64,000 nt of DNA from an uncultured Collinsella sp. (lineage in GTDB: Bacteria > Actinomycetota > Coriobacteriia > Coriobacteriales > Coriobacteriaceae), in the NCBI GenBank assembly GCA_934621885.1, contig CAKTUH010000002.1, positions 27,325-91,324 of the forward strand, read 5' to 3'. Below the pieces are notes generated by a model that was not told the origin of the DNA, did no database searches, and saw only the letters and a program-made list of their open reading frames with translations. Of this stretch, positions 46,699 through 57,173 are shown one piece after another (positions within the stretch are counted from its first letter, which is position 1; every line of letters begins with the position of its first letter). A program made the position numbers and the translations under genes.

Positions 46699-47658
46699 TT
46701 ATTTGTCCTGCTCCAGCAGATCGGACGGTGTGCGGTCGGGCTTGCCACCGCGGAAGATCTCGCGACCGTGCAGGCGATGCTCCAAGTCGCGCTCGGCCTT
46801 CTCCTCCGTGATCTTGGTCTGGCTCACCGCCGGGTCCTCGATCAGCGACGACACCGAGTTCACCTGTTTTTGGATGCGCTCGGCAATCGTATCGTCCATG
46901 CTCACGATACGCATCTTCCAGTCGATGCTCGTAGCGTTCGAGGAGCTCTTGGTCCACACAAACGTCAAAATGGCGCTTTGATGACCCCTCGCGGGGAACA
47001 TGCCAAAGAAAGAATCATGCTGGATATTGCTGTCCTCATCGATATAGGCGTGCACGTTGTACACCACGCGGTCGATCTTATCGTTGAGCAGCGCGTTGGT
47101 CGCAAGTGCCGCGGCCTGGATCTGCCCGTTGGACAGCAGCTCAAGCTCGTTGGCAGACGATGTGTCCAACACCGTTACCTCGACCGTGCCCGTACGTTCA
47201 TCGGCTTCATCGACGGTAAAGTCGAGCGGGAACTGCGTAAAGCCGTTGCCCCACTCGAGTCCACCCTTGAGTGCTGTAGAAACGGTATCGACCGAAACGC
47301 TCTCGGACAGGTTGGCAGTGTTCAAGCGGCGCATCACGCCGTAGCCGATCTGCATGCCCACGATCAGTACAAGGATGCCGATGACCACAGCCATGGCGGT
47401 CTTCGTAATGGTATGGCTCACCTGCGAGCCCGAAGGGTCGTCCTCGGACAGCGGGTCGATCTGCTTTGTCTGGCTTGCGCGATCTTCGCTGCGAAGCTGC
47501 GCCAGCGCCGCCTTGTCGCCGCGCTTGGCCGCAGCCTCTTTTTCGCGCATGCGCTCGGTGCGCTTTTTGGCAAGCGTCGGATCCAAAACGCCGGATGCGT
47601 CGATCTCGGAGAATAACTCCGTCACTTCTTCCGGAGTCAAAGGGTTCTTCTCAGCCAT
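46699..47658 (-). CDS. Single-pass membrane protein of unknown function
   Basis: The protein is 319 aa, with AGGAAG before the ATG. A charged cytoplasmic N terminus (residues 1-85) has KKRTERMREKEAAAKRGDKA. One hydrophobic segment follows (TAMAVVIGILVLIVGMQIGY, about 87-108), then an outside domain with alternating beta segments (FTQFPLDFTVDEADERTGTV, RVVYNVHAYIDED). The end is charged. It follows an ABC exporter gene by 19 bases and may be cotranscribed. No family is recognised. Confidence 0.8.
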   Translation of the reverse strand: MAEKNPLTPEEVTELFSEIDASGVLDPTLAKKRTERMREKEAAAKRGDKAALAQLRSEDRASQTKQIDPLSEDDPSGSQVSHTITKTAMAVVIGILVLIVGMQIGYGVMRRLNTANLSESVSVDTVSTALKGGLEWGNGFTQFPLDFTVDEADERTGTVEVTVLDTSSANELELLSNGQIQAAALATNALLNDKIDRVVYNVHAYIDEDSNIQHDSFFGMFPARGHQSAILTFVWTKSSSNATSIDWKMRIVSMDDTIAERIQKQVNSVSSLIEDPAVSQTKITEEKAERDLEHRLHGREIFRGGKPDRTPSDLLEQDK

Positions 47659-47677
47659 ATACTTCCTGTCATATCAA

Positions 47678-49450
47678 TCAGTCGAGCTCGTGCGCACGCG
47701 CACCTTCGAACTGCATTCGATAGTAACGGGCATAGGTGCCGCCACGGGCGAGAAGCTGCTCATGCGTACCACGTTCCACAACGCGACCATGCTCGACGGT
47801 CGCAATCTCGTCGGCATGTTTAATGGTCGAGAGACGGTGGGCGATGATGATCGTGGTGCGACCGCGCGCCAGGCGCTCGAGCGACTCCTGCACCGCCTCC
47901 TCGCTCTCGTTATCCAAAGCGCTCGTCGCCTCGTCCAGGATCAGGATCTTGGGGTTCTTGAGAAACACGCGCGCAATGGCTACGCGCTGCTTCTGGCCGC
48001 CCGAAAGACGGCTGCCGCGCTCGCCCACGACCGTGTCGTAGCCCTGCGGCAGCGACTCGATGAAGGCATCGATATTGGCGCGGCGGGCGGCCTCGGCGAC
48101 CTCTTCTGCCGTGGCGCCCGGCTTGCCGTAGGCGATGTTCTCGCCAATCGTACCGTCAAACAGATAGACATCCTGCTGCACCAGGCCAATAGCACGGCGC
48201 AAACTCTGTTGCGTCACGTCGCGCACGTCTTGGCCATCGATGCTGACGGATCCAGCAGCCACGTCATAAAAGCGCGGCAGCAGCGAACACGTTGTGGACT
48301 TGCCACCGCCCGAGGGACCAACCAGGGCAATGGTCTGGCCGGGCTTGATGGACAGATCCATGTGGTCAATCACGGGGCGCTCATCGGCACCGGCCTCGCC
48401 CAGCTCAACATCCTCGTAGCTAAAGCACACGTCACGGTAGTCCACGGCACCGGCCGTGACCTGCAGGTCCGCGGCGCCCGGCTTATCCTGAATATCCGGC
48501 GCGGTCGAAAGCACCTCGTCCATGCGCTTAAAGCCGGCGATGGCCTTCTGATACATCTCAGCCGAGTTCACAAGCGTCTCGAGCGGGGTGCAGAACAGCG
48601 AAATGTAGAGCGCGAAAGTCGCCATATCGACCGCCTGCAGTTGGCCTTGCGCCACCAGCCAACCGCCCAGCAGGACCACGATCACGTACAGCACGCCCGA
48701 GAGCAGGCCATACGTCGCGGTATAGACGCCCATGGCGTGGTACATGTTCTCTTTGGAGGAAAGGTAGCGATTGTTGGAGGCGCGGAACTTGGAGCGCTCG
48801 GTCTCCTCATTCGCGAAGCTCTTGACCACGCGCATGCCCGCCAGCGAGTCCTGCAGCTGCGCATTGATGCCGCTGATCTTTTTGCGGTTGTCGCTAAAGA
48901 CCACGCGCATGCGCATGTTCTGCCAAAACATAATGACCGCGAATGCCGCCGTCACCACGGCCATGGCAAGTGCCAGCACCGGGGCAATGGTAAACAGAAT
49001 CACAAACGAGCCGACGATCTCGATGCCGCAGATGATAATCCACTCGGGCACGTGGTGTGCTGCCTCGCAGATATCGAACAGGTCGTTGACCACGCGGCTC
49101 ATCATGTCACCCGAGCTGTTGCGATCGAAGTACGCAAAGCTAAAGCGCTCGTACTGATCGAACAGGTCCTCGCGCATCTTGGACTCCATGCGCGCGCCCA
49201 TCACATGTCCCCAATAACTCACAAAGTAGCGGCAGGCGCAACGGATGGCATACATCAGTACCAGGCCCACCGCGATCATGCCGAGCGCCTGCATAATGGC
49301 AGCCTGGCCTTGGGTGAAGAGCCCACCGGTCAGATTGCGCAGAATGATAGGGAACGCCAGGTCAATAGCAGCAAGCACCAGAGCGCAAACAGTATCGGCA
49401 ACAAAAAGCCCCATCTGGGGCTTGTAGTACGACAAAAACCTCTTCAGCAT
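47678..49450 (-). CDS. ABC exporter, fused permease-ATPase (MsbA/LmrA type)
   Basis: The protein is 590 aa from ATG at 49450 (MLKRFLSYYKPQMGLFVADT), with AAGGTG upstream. Six transmembrane segments (residues 10-310) precede the nucleotide-binding domain: GPSGGGKSTTC, LSGGQKQRVAIAR and ILILDEATSALD. The homodimer would move lipids, peptides or drugs out of the cell; the substrate cannot be called. A heterodimeric partner is absent. Confidence 0.93.
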   Translation of the reverse strand: MLKRFLSYYKPQMGLFVADTVCALVLAAIDLAFPIILRNLTGGLFTQGQAAIMQALGMIAVGLVLMYAIRCACRYFVSYWGHVMGARMESKMREDLFDQYERFSFAYFDRNSSGDMMSRVVNDLFDICEAAHHVPEWIIICGIEIVGSFVILFTIAPVLALAMAVVTAAFAVIMFWQNMRMRVVFSDNRKKISGINAQLQDSLAGMRVVKSFANEETERSKFRASNNRYLSSKENMYHAMGVYTATYGLLSGVLYVIVVLLGGWLVAQGQLQAVDMATFALYISLFCTPLETLVNSAEMYQKAIAGFKRMDEVLSTAPDIQDKPGAADLQVTAGAVDYRDVCFSYEDVELGEAGADERPVIDHMDLSIKPGQTIALVGPSGGGKSTTCSLLPRFYDVAAGSVSIDGQDVRDVTQQSLRRAIGLVQQDVYLFDGTIGENIAYGKPGATAEEVAEAARRANIDAFIESLPQGYDTVVGERGSRLSGGQKQRVAIARVFLKNPKILILDEATSALDNESEEAVQESLERLARGRTTIIIAHRLSTIKHADEIATVEHGRVVERGTHEQLLARGGTYARYYRMQFEGARAHELD

Positions 49451-49497
49451 AATCACCTTACGCGGTTTTACCAAACCGCGTTTCATCTCGACGCTGC

Positions 49498-49519
49498 AAG
49501 TGCCTCATTCGAGGCACTT
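49498..49519. terminator. Small hairpin between the Nudix and ABC exporter genes
   Basis: Perfect 9-bp arms AAGTGCCTC/GAGGCACTT surround ATTC, about 40 bases past the Nudix stop. There is little T-run on the minus strand, so terminator strength is uncertain. Confidence 0.45.
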
Positions 49520-49558
49520 TCGCTGACTTACACAAACCTGCGGGATCATCCCCGCTTG

Positions 49559-50254
49559 TTAAAGATCGGCTCCGCCCAACCTATGTGCGATGCTATCGCA
49601 GGCCAAGGCGCCCACGACGGTCTTGGCATCTTCGATCTTGCCGTCGAGCACGGCGTCGATCAGCTCGTGCAGTGGCACGAGGTCCACGTTGACGAACTCG
49701 TCATCATCGGGGTTGGGCGCATCGAACTCGAGCTTGGTGGCCAGGTAGATGTGAATGATCTCGTCACAGAAGCCGCAGGACGTGACAATCGACGTCAAAA
49801 AGCGAATGCGGCCGGCCCTAAAGCCCGTCTCCTCGTGCAGTTCACGCTTGGCGCAATCGAGCGGATCCTCGCCCGGATCGAGCTTACCGGCGGGAATCTC
49901 GACCGTCACGCGGTCGATGGCGGTGCGGTACTGACGCACCAGTACGATCTTGCCGCTCTCGGTCAGCGCCACAACGGCCGCCGCGCCCGGATGGCGAATG
50001 ATGTCGCGGGCGCTGCGGTGACCGTTGGGCAGCTCAACCTCAAGACGGTGGACGTCGAGGATCTTGCCCTTCCAGGCGCACTCCTCCGAAAGAATCTTCT
50101 CGTGCAGCTCGGCATCGTGCGGGTCGTCATCGCCCAGCACCAGCATCGGCTCGTCGACAACCTCGCCACCCGGCTCGCCCTCGGCGTGTCCGTACGCGCG
50201 GCTATCTTCCTCGACGATCTGCGCGTCCACGAGTTCTTCGTTCTTCTCGTCCAT
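49559..50254 (-). CDS. Nudix hydrolase, ADP-ribose pyrophosphatase type
   Basis: The protein is 231 aa from ATG 50254, with GAGAGGG 9 bases upstream; ATG 50263 lies on that site. The Nudix box is GEDPLDCAKRELHEETGF, preceded by the typical strand VTVEIPAGKLDPG. ADP-ribose pyrophosphatases cleave ADP-ribose to AMP and ribose-5-phosphate. The N-terminal 60 residues are acidic and extend beyond the usual family start. It lies 22 bases after purD on the same strand. Confidence 0.9.
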   Translation of the reverse strand: MDEKNEELVDAQIVEEDSRAYGHAEGEPGGEVVDEPMLVLGDDDPHDAELHEKILSEECAWKGKILDVHRLEVELPNGHRSARDIIRHPGAAAVVALTESGKIVLVRQYRTAIDRVTVEIPAGKLDPGEDPLDCAKRELHEETGFRAGRIRFLTSIVTSCGFCDEIIHIYLATKLEFDAPNPDDDEFVNVDLVPLHELIDAVLDGKIEDAKTVVGALACDSIAHRLGGADL

Positions 50255-50275
50255 CCGTCTCATCCCTCTCGGACT

Positions 50276-51580
50276 TTAGGCATCCCAGGCGTCGCGGCCA
50301 CGCAGCGCGCGCAGACCGATGTCATGACGCAGGGTCTTGCCCTCAAAATCAATCTTCTCGCAGGCCTCGTAGGCAAGGTTGCGAGCGTTCTCGAACGTGT
50401 CGCCCAGCGCGGTCACGGCAAGCACTCGGCCACCGTTGGTCACGAGCTGACCGTCCACCACGGCGGTGCCGGCATGGTACACAGTCACGTTCTCCATGGC
50501 CTCGGCGTCGGCGATGCCGGTAATGACTTTGCCCTTCTCATAGCTGCCGGGGTAGCCCGCGCTCGTCAGGACAACAGCCACAGCCCACTCGTCACGCCAG
50601 TCGAGCTCAATCTGATCGAGCTCGCAGTTGGCGCAGGCGAGCATAACCTCGACCAGGTCGTTCTTGAGGCGCGGCAGCACGACCTGCGTCTCGGGGTCGC
50701 CAAAGCGAGCGTTGAACTCCAGTACCTTGGGGCCTGCGGGGGTGAGCATAAAGCCGCCGTACAGGCAGCCGCGGTAGTCAATGCCCTCGGCAGCAAGCTC
50801 GGCCACGGTCTGCTCCATGACCGCCACCATGGTGGCGTGCTCCTCGTCGGTCACGATGGGCACCGGGCTGTAGACGCCCATGCCGCCGGTGTTGGGGCCA
50901 AGGTCGCCCTCGAGCGCACGCTTGTGGTCCTGCGAGGTGGCCATGGGGCGCACGGTCTTGCCGTCGGTAAAGGCCAGCAGCGAGCACTCGGGGCCAACGA
51001 GCATTTCCTCAATGACAACGGTGTTGCCGGCATCACCAAAGGTACCGCCAAAGCACTCACGCACGGCCTCTTCGGCCTGCTCGAGCTCAGTCGCCACGAT
51101 AACGCCCTTGCCTGCGGCCAGGCCGTCAGCCTTCACGACCAGCGGGGCACCCTGCTCGCGCACATAGGCAAGAGCCGAAGCCTCGTCAGTAAACGAGCCG
51201 TAGGCGGCCGTCGGAATGCCGGCGCGCTCCATGAGCTGCTTGGAGAATAGCTTGGAGCCCTCCATCTGAGCGCCCTCGGCACCCGGGCCAAAGCAGGGAA
51301 TACCCGCCGCGCGCACGGCATCGGCTACGCCCGCCACGAGCGGAGCCTCGGGGCCAATCACCACGAGTCCGCATCCGTGGCTCTGGGCAAACGCCGCCAC
51401 GGCCGCAGGATCGCAATCGTCGAGAACCACGTTCTCGCCACAGCTCGCGGTGCCGCCGTTGCCCGGCGCAATGTAGAGCTTGCCGGCGCGCGGTGATGCT
51501 GCGAGCTTTGCTGCCAGAGCATGCTCGCGGCCGCCGCTGCCCAACAACAGGATGTCGATGGTTTGAGTGTCCGCCTTCAA
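50276..51580 (-). CDS. purD: Phosphoribosylamine-glycine ligase
   Basis: The protein is 434 aa. It starts at TTG 51580, with GAGGAGG 5 bases upstream; the family length of about 420-430 supports this. It joins glycine to phosphoribosylamine, the second step of purine synthesis. Visible features are ILLLGSGGREHALAAKLA, the ATP-grasp segment PLVVKADGLAAGKGVIVATE and the metal-site region FNARFGDPETQVVLPRL. A GC-rich hairpin at 51604-51625 (GGCCCGC/GCGGGCC) lies in its short leader. Confidence 0.96.
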   Translation of the reverse strand: MKADTQTIDILLLGSGGREHALAAKLAASPRAGKLYIAPGNGGTASCGENVVLDDCDPAAVAAFAQSHGCGLVVIGPEAPLVAGVADAVRAAGIPCFGPGAEGAQMEGSKLFSKQLMERAGIPTAAYGSFTDEASALAYVREQGAPLVVKADGLAAGKGVIVATELEQAEEAVRECFGGTFGDAGNTVVIEEMLVGPECSLLAFTDGKTVRPMATSQDHKRALEGDLGPNTGGMGVYSPVPIVTDEEHATMVAVMEQTVAELAAEGIDYRGCLYGGFMLTPAGPKVLEFNARFGDPETQVVLPRLKNDLVEVMLACANCELDQIELDWRDEWAVAVVLTSAGYPGSYEKGKVITGIADAEAMENVTVYHAGTAVVDGQLVTNGGRVLAVTALGDTFENARNLAYEACEKIDFEGKTLRHDIGLRALRGRDAWDA

Positions 51581-51637
51581 GGGTGCCTCCTCTATGGATG
51601 AACGGCCCGCCAACCTTGCGGGCCCATTACAAAGCAA

Positions 51638-51679
51638 ATATACCCCTCGGCCGCCCGCCTGGGCTGCAAAGGGGTATAT
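51638..51679 (-). terminator. Terminator after purA
   Basis: The 10-bp arms ATATACCCCT / AGGGGTATAT enclose a GC-rich inner part and are followed by TTTGCTTT on the minus strand. Confidence 0.8.
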
Positions 51680-51700
51680 CGCAATAACCGTAAAGACCGA

Positions 51701-52996
<1,296 letters not shown>

Positions 52997-53080
52997 TTAC
53001 ATTCATGGACTGTCTACGCGCCACGCTGGCGCGCAGAAGCACAAAACATTCCCAGTATACCCGTGCAACGGGCGCCTGTC

Positions 53081-54472
53081 CTACTCCTCGGTATGCGCCC
53101 CATCAAGCTCATAGAACTTGGTGGATGCCGGCAGGAACATCAGGTCGACGTCGCCGATCGGGCCCGAACGGTTCTTGGCCACGACGATACGCGTAACGCC
53201 CTCGTCGGGTCGATCGTCACGCGAGGCCTCGGCCTCATCGGCGGAACGGTCCAAGAACATAACGATGTCGGCGTCCTGCTCGATGGAGCCCGATTCACGC
53301 AGGTCGGACAGCTGCGGGCGCTTGCCGGTACGGGACTCGACCTGACGCGACAGCTGCGACAGCGCGATCAGCGGGATCTTGAGCTCCTTGGCCATAATCT
53401 TCAGACCTCGCGACATCTCAGAGACCTCGACGGTGCGGCTCTCGGAACGACGTCCCGGTGGAGGACTCACCAGCTGCAGGTAGTCCAGGATGATGATGGC
53501 CTTCTCCTTGTTGTGGAGCATGCGGCGGCTCTTGGCGCGGATCTCGGTCACCGTGGTGCCGGGCGTATCGTCAATCAGGATGTCGAGCTTAGACAAGGTC
53601 TGCGTGGCCTCGTTGATATTGGCCCACTGCTCGGGGCTAATGCGGCCCGTACGGAAGTCGCTGATCGAGATCATGGCGTAGGCGCAAATCAGGCGTTGGG
53701 CAATTTCCTTGCCCGACATCTCTAGCGAAAAGAAGCCGACGGTATAGCCCGCAGCGGCAGCATTCAGCGCCAGGTTCAGAGCGAATGACGTCTTACCCAC
53801 GGCAGGGCGGGCGCCGATAATGATGAGCTGGCCCTCGCGGAAACCCATAAGCATGCGGTCGAGCGACGGGAAGCCGGTGGGCACGCCCGCGGCCTGTCCA
53901 CCGGCCTTACACACTTCCTCGGCCTCGTTATAGGCCTCGACCATAAACTCGGTCAGTGTCTTATAGCTCGACTTGACCTCGCGCGCCGTGACCTTGAGCA
54001 GCTTGCTCTCGGCCAGCTCCACGACCTCTTTGGTGTCGGTAGGGGCGTTATAGGCCAGCGCGTTGATCTCGTTGGTGGCACCGATCAGCTCGCGCAGCAT
54101 CGAGTCGCGGCGAACGATGGCGGCATGGTGCTGCCAGTTCACGAGCGACAGGGTCTGACCCATCAGCTCCAAAATGTAGGCCTCGCCGCCCACGGCATCA
54201 AGCTTGTTGATGCTGCGCAGGTAATCGATCAGCGAGATAGAGTCGATGGGAATGCGGCTGTTGTACATATCGACCATCGCGGTGTAGATGGTCTTATGAA
54301 TGGGCCGGTAGAAGTCATCGGGCTGCAGCTCGACCTGGGCCTCCTCGACCACCTCGGGCGATAGCAGCATGGCGGCCAGTACATTGGCCTCTGCATCTTG
54401 GTTTTGAGGGAGACCCAACTTGGAGCCACGGTCCTCGACCGTCAGCCCCGCCTCCCTTTCGTCATATGCCAT
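53081..54472 (-). CDS. dnaB: Replicative DNA helicase
   Basis: The protein is 463 aa from ATG 54472 (MAYDEREAGL), with GAGGATG upstream; two earlier ATGs overlap the SD. The N-terminal DnaB domain (QDAEANVLAAMLLSPEVVEE) and RecA-like core are present: Walker A GARPAVGKTSFALN, and the IILDYLQLV strand. The Arg finger region is in LRESGSIEQDADIVMFLDR. The hexamer unwinds DNA at the fork. It follows rplI, as in many bacteria, after a terminator. Confidence 0.97.
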   Translation of the reverse strand: MAYDEREAGLTVEDRGSKLGLPQNQDAEANVLAAMLLSPEVVEEAQVELQPDDFYRPIHKTIYTAMVDMYNSRIPIDSISLIDYLRSINKLDAVGGEAYILELMGQTLSLVNWQHHAAIVRRDSMLRELIGATNEINALAYNAPTDTKEVVELAESKLLKVTAREVKSSYKTLTEFMVEAYNEAEEVCKAGGQAAGVPTGFPSLDRMLMGFREGQLIIIGARPAVGKTSFALNLALNAAAAGYTVGFFSLEMSGKEIAQRLICAYAMISISDFRTGRISPEQWANINEATQTLSKLDILIDDTPGTTVTEIRAKSRRMLHNKEKAIIILDYLQLVSPPPGRRSESRTVEVSEMSRGLKIMAKELKIPLIALSQLSRQVESRTGKRPQLSDLRESGSIEQDADIVMFLDRSADEAEASRDDRPDEGVTRIVVAKNRSGPIGDVDLMFLPASTKFYELDGAHTEE

Positions 54473-54632
54473 GAGCATCCTCATTCATATCGCTTGCGAG
54501 CATCCATAGTATCAGCCACGGTCCCAAAACGGACCGCGCGCCGGCAATCATCACCGAACCAAACGGATGAACGGTCCCGCAATTGGGACTTCACCATAAC
54601 GCCTGCCATGGCGCTCGCTGAGCGTAGAAAAC

Positions 54633-54667
54633 AAAAGGGCGCCCTGGTTTCCCAGAGCGCCCTTCTT
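54633..54667 (-). terminator. Terminator after rplI
   Basis: The stem AGGGCGCTCTGG/CCAGGGCGCCCT-type (one mismatch) around GAAA is followed by TTTT on the minus strand, about 30 bases past the rplI stop. Confidence 0.85.
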
Positions 54668-54696
54668 AGAACAAGATTGTTGCGTTGCAGCAAATG

Positions 54697-55236
54697 CTAC
54701 TCAGCAGCAGCCTCAGTCTCGACCTCGGCGGTCTCGGCCTCGGCGACCTCAGCGGCCTCCTCAGCCTCAGCCTCGGCAGCGAGCTCCTCGGCGGTAACGC
54801 CAACGAGAACGACAACCTCAGCCTTGATCTCGCGGTACAGCGAGATGGCAACGGTGTGGGCACCGGCAACCTTGATAGGCTTACCGAGCTCGACGCGCTT
54901 GCGGTCGATGTCCATACCGAGCTGAGCCTTGATGGCGTCAGCGATCATAGCGGCGGTAACGGAGCCAAAGAGGATGCCCTCGTCGCCAACCTTGACGTCA
55001 ACGGTGACCGTCTTGCCCTCGAAGGCAGCCTTGGTCTCGTTGGCGGTAGCCAGACGGACGGCCTCGCGCTTGGCGATGTTGTTGCGACGCTCGTCAAGCT
55101 GCTTGAGGTTGCCCTTGGTGGCGGCAACAGCGAGCTTCTTGGGGAACAGGAAGTTCTCAGCGTAACCCTGAGCGACCTCTACGACGTCACCCTCGCCGCC
55201 CTTGCCCTTGATCTCATCGAGAAGAATAACCTTCAT
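54697..55236 (-). CDS. rplI: Ribosomal protein bL9 with acidic tail
   Basis: The protein is 179 aa. Residues 1-150 are the normal L9: an N-domain binding 23S rRNA (MKVILLDEIKGKGGEGDVVE), a connecting helix and a C-domain. The last about 30 residues (EELAAEAEAEEAAEVAEAET...) are an Ala/Glu-rich extension beyond the usual 148-150 aa. GGGAGA precedes the ATG. It is the last gene of the rpsF-ssb-rpsR-rplI unit. Confidence 0.97.
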   Translation of the reverse strand: MKVILLDEIKGKGGEGDVVEVAQGYAENFLFPKKLAVAATKGNLKQLDERRNNIAKREAVRLATANETKAAFEGKTVTVDVKVGDEGILFGSVTAAMIADAIKAQLGMDIDRKRVELGKPIKVAGAHTVAISLYREIKAEVVVLVGVTAEELAAEAEAEEAAEVAEAETAEVETEAAAE

Positions 55237-55251
55237 GATGCGTCTCCCTTC

Positions 55252-55518
55252 TTAGCCGCGGTCGCGGTTGCCACGAGAGGAAACCACGGGGACGGTGTAC
55301 GGCAGGAGAGCCATCTCGCGGGCGCGCTTGATGGCGTTGGCGATGTCATGCTGATGCTGCGTGCAAGCGCCAGTGACGCGACGGGGCTTGATCTTGCCAC
55401 GGTCGGTCATGTACTTACGGAGAAGCTGAGTGTCCTTATAGTCGATGAACTCAGTGTTCTCCTTGCAGAACTGGCAGTACTTACGACGCGGCTGACGTGC
55501 AGAATAATCATTAGCCAT
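55252..55518 (-). CDS. rpsR: Ribosomal protein bS18
   Basis: The protein is 88 aa from ATG 55518 ([20 protein letters not shown]), with AAAGG upstream; the longer frame overlaps the intergenic region. CQFC and a later Cys match the zinc-binding form of S18. It contacts S6 on the small-subunit platform, and rpsF is encoded in the same unit. Confidence 0.97.
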   Translation of the reverse strand: MANDYSARQPRRKYCQFCKENTEFIDYKDTQLLRKYMTDRGKIKPRRVTGACTQHQHDIANAIKRAREMALLPYTVPVVSSRGNRDRG

Positions 55519-55590
55519 GTCAAAATACCTTTCATTTGGCAACTTCGGCGAGCCGAAGCCGCCTCTCACTCAAAAATAGGTGAACAACCC

Positions 55591-56043
55591 TTAGAACGGG
55601 ATGTCCTCATCGTAGACGTCGACCGCGGGCGGCGTAGCCACCGGTGCGGCAGGACGTGCTGCGGGCGCGGGGGCTGCGGGGGCGTAACCGCCCTGATCGT
55701 AGCCACCCTGGCCACCACGGGAGCTCATAAACTCGATCTCATCGACGATGACCTCAAGCTTGCTCCGGCGCTGGCCGTCGCGCTCCCAAGAGCTGTAGCG
55801 CAGCTTGCCCTCGATCGCGACCTTGTTTCCCTTTGCCAGGAAACGGCTCACGGCCTCGGCGCGCGTGCCGAACATAGTGCAGTCGACAAAGTTGGGATAG
55901 TCCTCCCACTCGCCAGTCTGCGGGTTGCGGCGACGATCGTTCACGGCGACGCCAAAGGACAGAACCTGGGTTCCGCCGGCGGTGGCGCGCAGCTCGGGAT
56001 CACGCGTGAGGTTACCGGTGATGTTCACTCGATTGATGCTCAT
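55591..56043 (-). CDS. ssb: Single-stranded DNA-binding protein
   Basis: The protein is 150 aa. The OB-fold N-domain (MSINRVNITGNLTRDPELRA) ends near residue 105. A Gly/Pro/Ala-rich linker follows, then the acidic protein-interaction tip DEDIPF. It coats single-stranded DNA at forks and repair sites. Its position between rpsF and rpsR is conserved among bacteria. Confidence 0.97.
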   Translation of the reverse strand: MSINRVNITGNLTRDPELRATAGGTQVLSFGVAVNDRRRNPQTGEWEDYPNFVDCTMFGTRAEAVSRFLAKGNKVAIEGKLRYSSWERDGQRRSKLEVIVDEIEFMSSRGGQGGYDQGGYAPAAPAPAARPAAPVATPPAVDVYDEDIPF

Positions 56044-56091
56044 AACTCACTACTTCCTCTTGGGGCACAAGCCCAGTCCAAAACGACAGTC

Positions 56092-56385
56092 TTACTCCTG
56101 GTCGTCGCGACGGACGATCATGTGGCGGACCACAGCGTCGGTGATGCGCAGGACGCGATCAAGCTCGGCGATCTGGGTAGGATCTGCGTGGAAGTTGATG
56201 AGGGTGTAGTCACCATCGGTGAGGTCGTTGATCTCGTAGGCGAGCTTGCGCTTGCCCCACTCGTCAACGGAGTCGACCTTGCCAGCGCCCTCAGCGATCG
56301 TGGTATCGATACGCTTCATAACAGCGAGACGAGTCTCGGGGTCGAGCGACGGGTCAACAAAGAACAGCAGTTCATAAGCCTTCAT
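56092..56385 (-). CDS. rpsF: Ribosomal protein bS6
   Basis: The protein is 97 aa from ATG 56385 (MKAYELLFFVDPSLDPETRL), with GAGGAGG upstream. It is the first gene of the rpsF-ssb-rpsR-rplI unit. S6 binds S18 and 16S rRNA helices; S6:S18 often represses its own mRNA leader, but no such motif was identified here. Confidence 0.97.
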   Translation of the reverse strand: MKAYELLFFVDPSLDPETRLAVMKRIDTTIAEGAGKVDSVDEWGKRKLAYEINDLTDGDYTLINFHADPTQIAELDRVLRITDAVVRHMIVRRDDQE

Positions 56386-56456
56386 ATTGTCACCTCCTCT
56401 GGGCAAATGTGGCTTCAGGTCGTGAAGGTGCGCCTGAAGCAGGAAAAGACTTGGTA

Positions 56457-56485
56457 ATAATATCTTTCAACCTCCCAGGCTGCAA
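56457..56485 (-). promoter_or_regulatory. Candidate promoter of the rpsF operon
   Basis: On the minus strand TTGCAG and TATTAT are separated by exactly 17 bases. The -10 lies 72 bases before the rpsF ATG. Confidence 0.6.
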
Positions 56486-56835
56486 GAATATGCAGCTACA
56501 ACCTCATGACCTCCACATATGTCCATACTCACACGGCACTTCATGCGTCTTCCAACCAAATGCTGACCAAATGCTTGACGGATCCGTGGACAAGATACGG
56601 CGCTGCAGGGACAAACCAAATCAAATCGCAGGTCAGCAATTGCAAGGCTGTGGTCGCGAAATGCATACCAGTGGTTCACAACCCCGTTCAAAGATTTTTA
56701 AAATTAATGCCACGTCGTCTATAAATACCTATTTTGAACAATTTGTTGCATGCAGCCATGCTGGTCAGAGCCCGTTTTTGGCCTCCTAGATCCCGTCACA
56801 AAGCCAAGCGTTTCAAAAAATGCCAACTTTTCTGT
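56486..56835. other. AT-richer spacer without genes
   Basis: About 350 bases between the rpsF promoter and the tRNA-Ser promoter. Frames on the plus strand of up to 126 codons have no SD and no protein-like composition. No hairpin or repeat stands out. Confidence 0.5.
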
Positions 56836-56863
56836 TTGCACTTTGCGATTCCTCGTGTATACT
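56836..56863 (+). promoter_or_regulatory. Promoter of the tRNA-Ser genes
   Basis: TTGCAC and TATACT are separated by 16 bases. The -10 ends 16 bases before the first tRNA. Confidence 0.65.
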
Positions 56864-56879
56864 GACTTTCGCATTTAAC

Positions 56880-56970
56880 GGAGAGTTGTCCGAGTGGCCG
56901 AAGGAGCACGATTGGAAATCGTGTAGGCGTCAAAAGCGTCTCCAGGGTTCAAATCCCTGACTCTCCGCCA
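56880..56970 (+). tRNA. tRNA-Ser(GGA)
   Basis: The acceptor GGAGAGT pairs with ACTCTCC, followed by G73 and an encoded CCA. The anticodon stem CACGA/TCGTG has loop TTGGAAA (anticodon GGA). A long variable arm (GGCGTCAAAAGCGTC) is typical of serine tRNAs. Confidence 0.97.
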
Positions 56971-56979
56971 GTTAATTCC

Positions 56980-57010
56980 AAAGCAGGCCTTCGAGCCTGC
57001 TTTGTTTTTA
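56980..57010 (+). terminator. Terminator-like hairpin between the two tRNA genes
   Basis: Arms AAAGCAGGC/GCCTGCTTT are followed by GTTTTTA. It suggests the first tRNA is at least partly terminated before the second. Confidence 0.75.
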
Positions 57011-57018
57011 CCCCACGC

Positions 57019-57109
57019 GGAGGGGTGGCAGAGTGGTTGAATGCGGCGGTCTCGAAAACCGTTTGGCCTGTATAAGGTCACGAGGGTTCGAATCCCTCCT
57101 CCTCCGCCA
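57019..57109 (+). tRNA. tRNA-Ser(CGA)
   Basis: The acceptor GGAGGGG pairs with CTCCTCC (one G-T pair), with G73 and encoded CCA. The anticodon stem GCGGT/ACCGT has loop CTCGAAA (anticodon CGA). A long variable arm is present. A fragment of its 3' end recurs inverted at 57174-57200. Confidence 0.95.
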
Positions 57110-57120
57110 TTTTGGTTGAG

Positions 57121-57152
57121 AAAGCTCCCGGGAATGGGAGCTTTTTTCTTTT
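57121..57152 (+). terminator. Terminator after tRNA-Ser(CGA)
   Basis: Arms AAAGCTCCC/GGGAGCTTT around GGGAAT are followed by TTTCTTTTT. Confidence 0.92.
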
Positions 57153-57173
57153 TGGGCACATCTCAATAACGCG

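Noticed and set aside
56409..56789. 126-codon plus-strand frame upstream of the tRNA genes
   Set aside because: It overlaps the rpsF promoter and leader, lacks an SD, and its composition is not protein-like.
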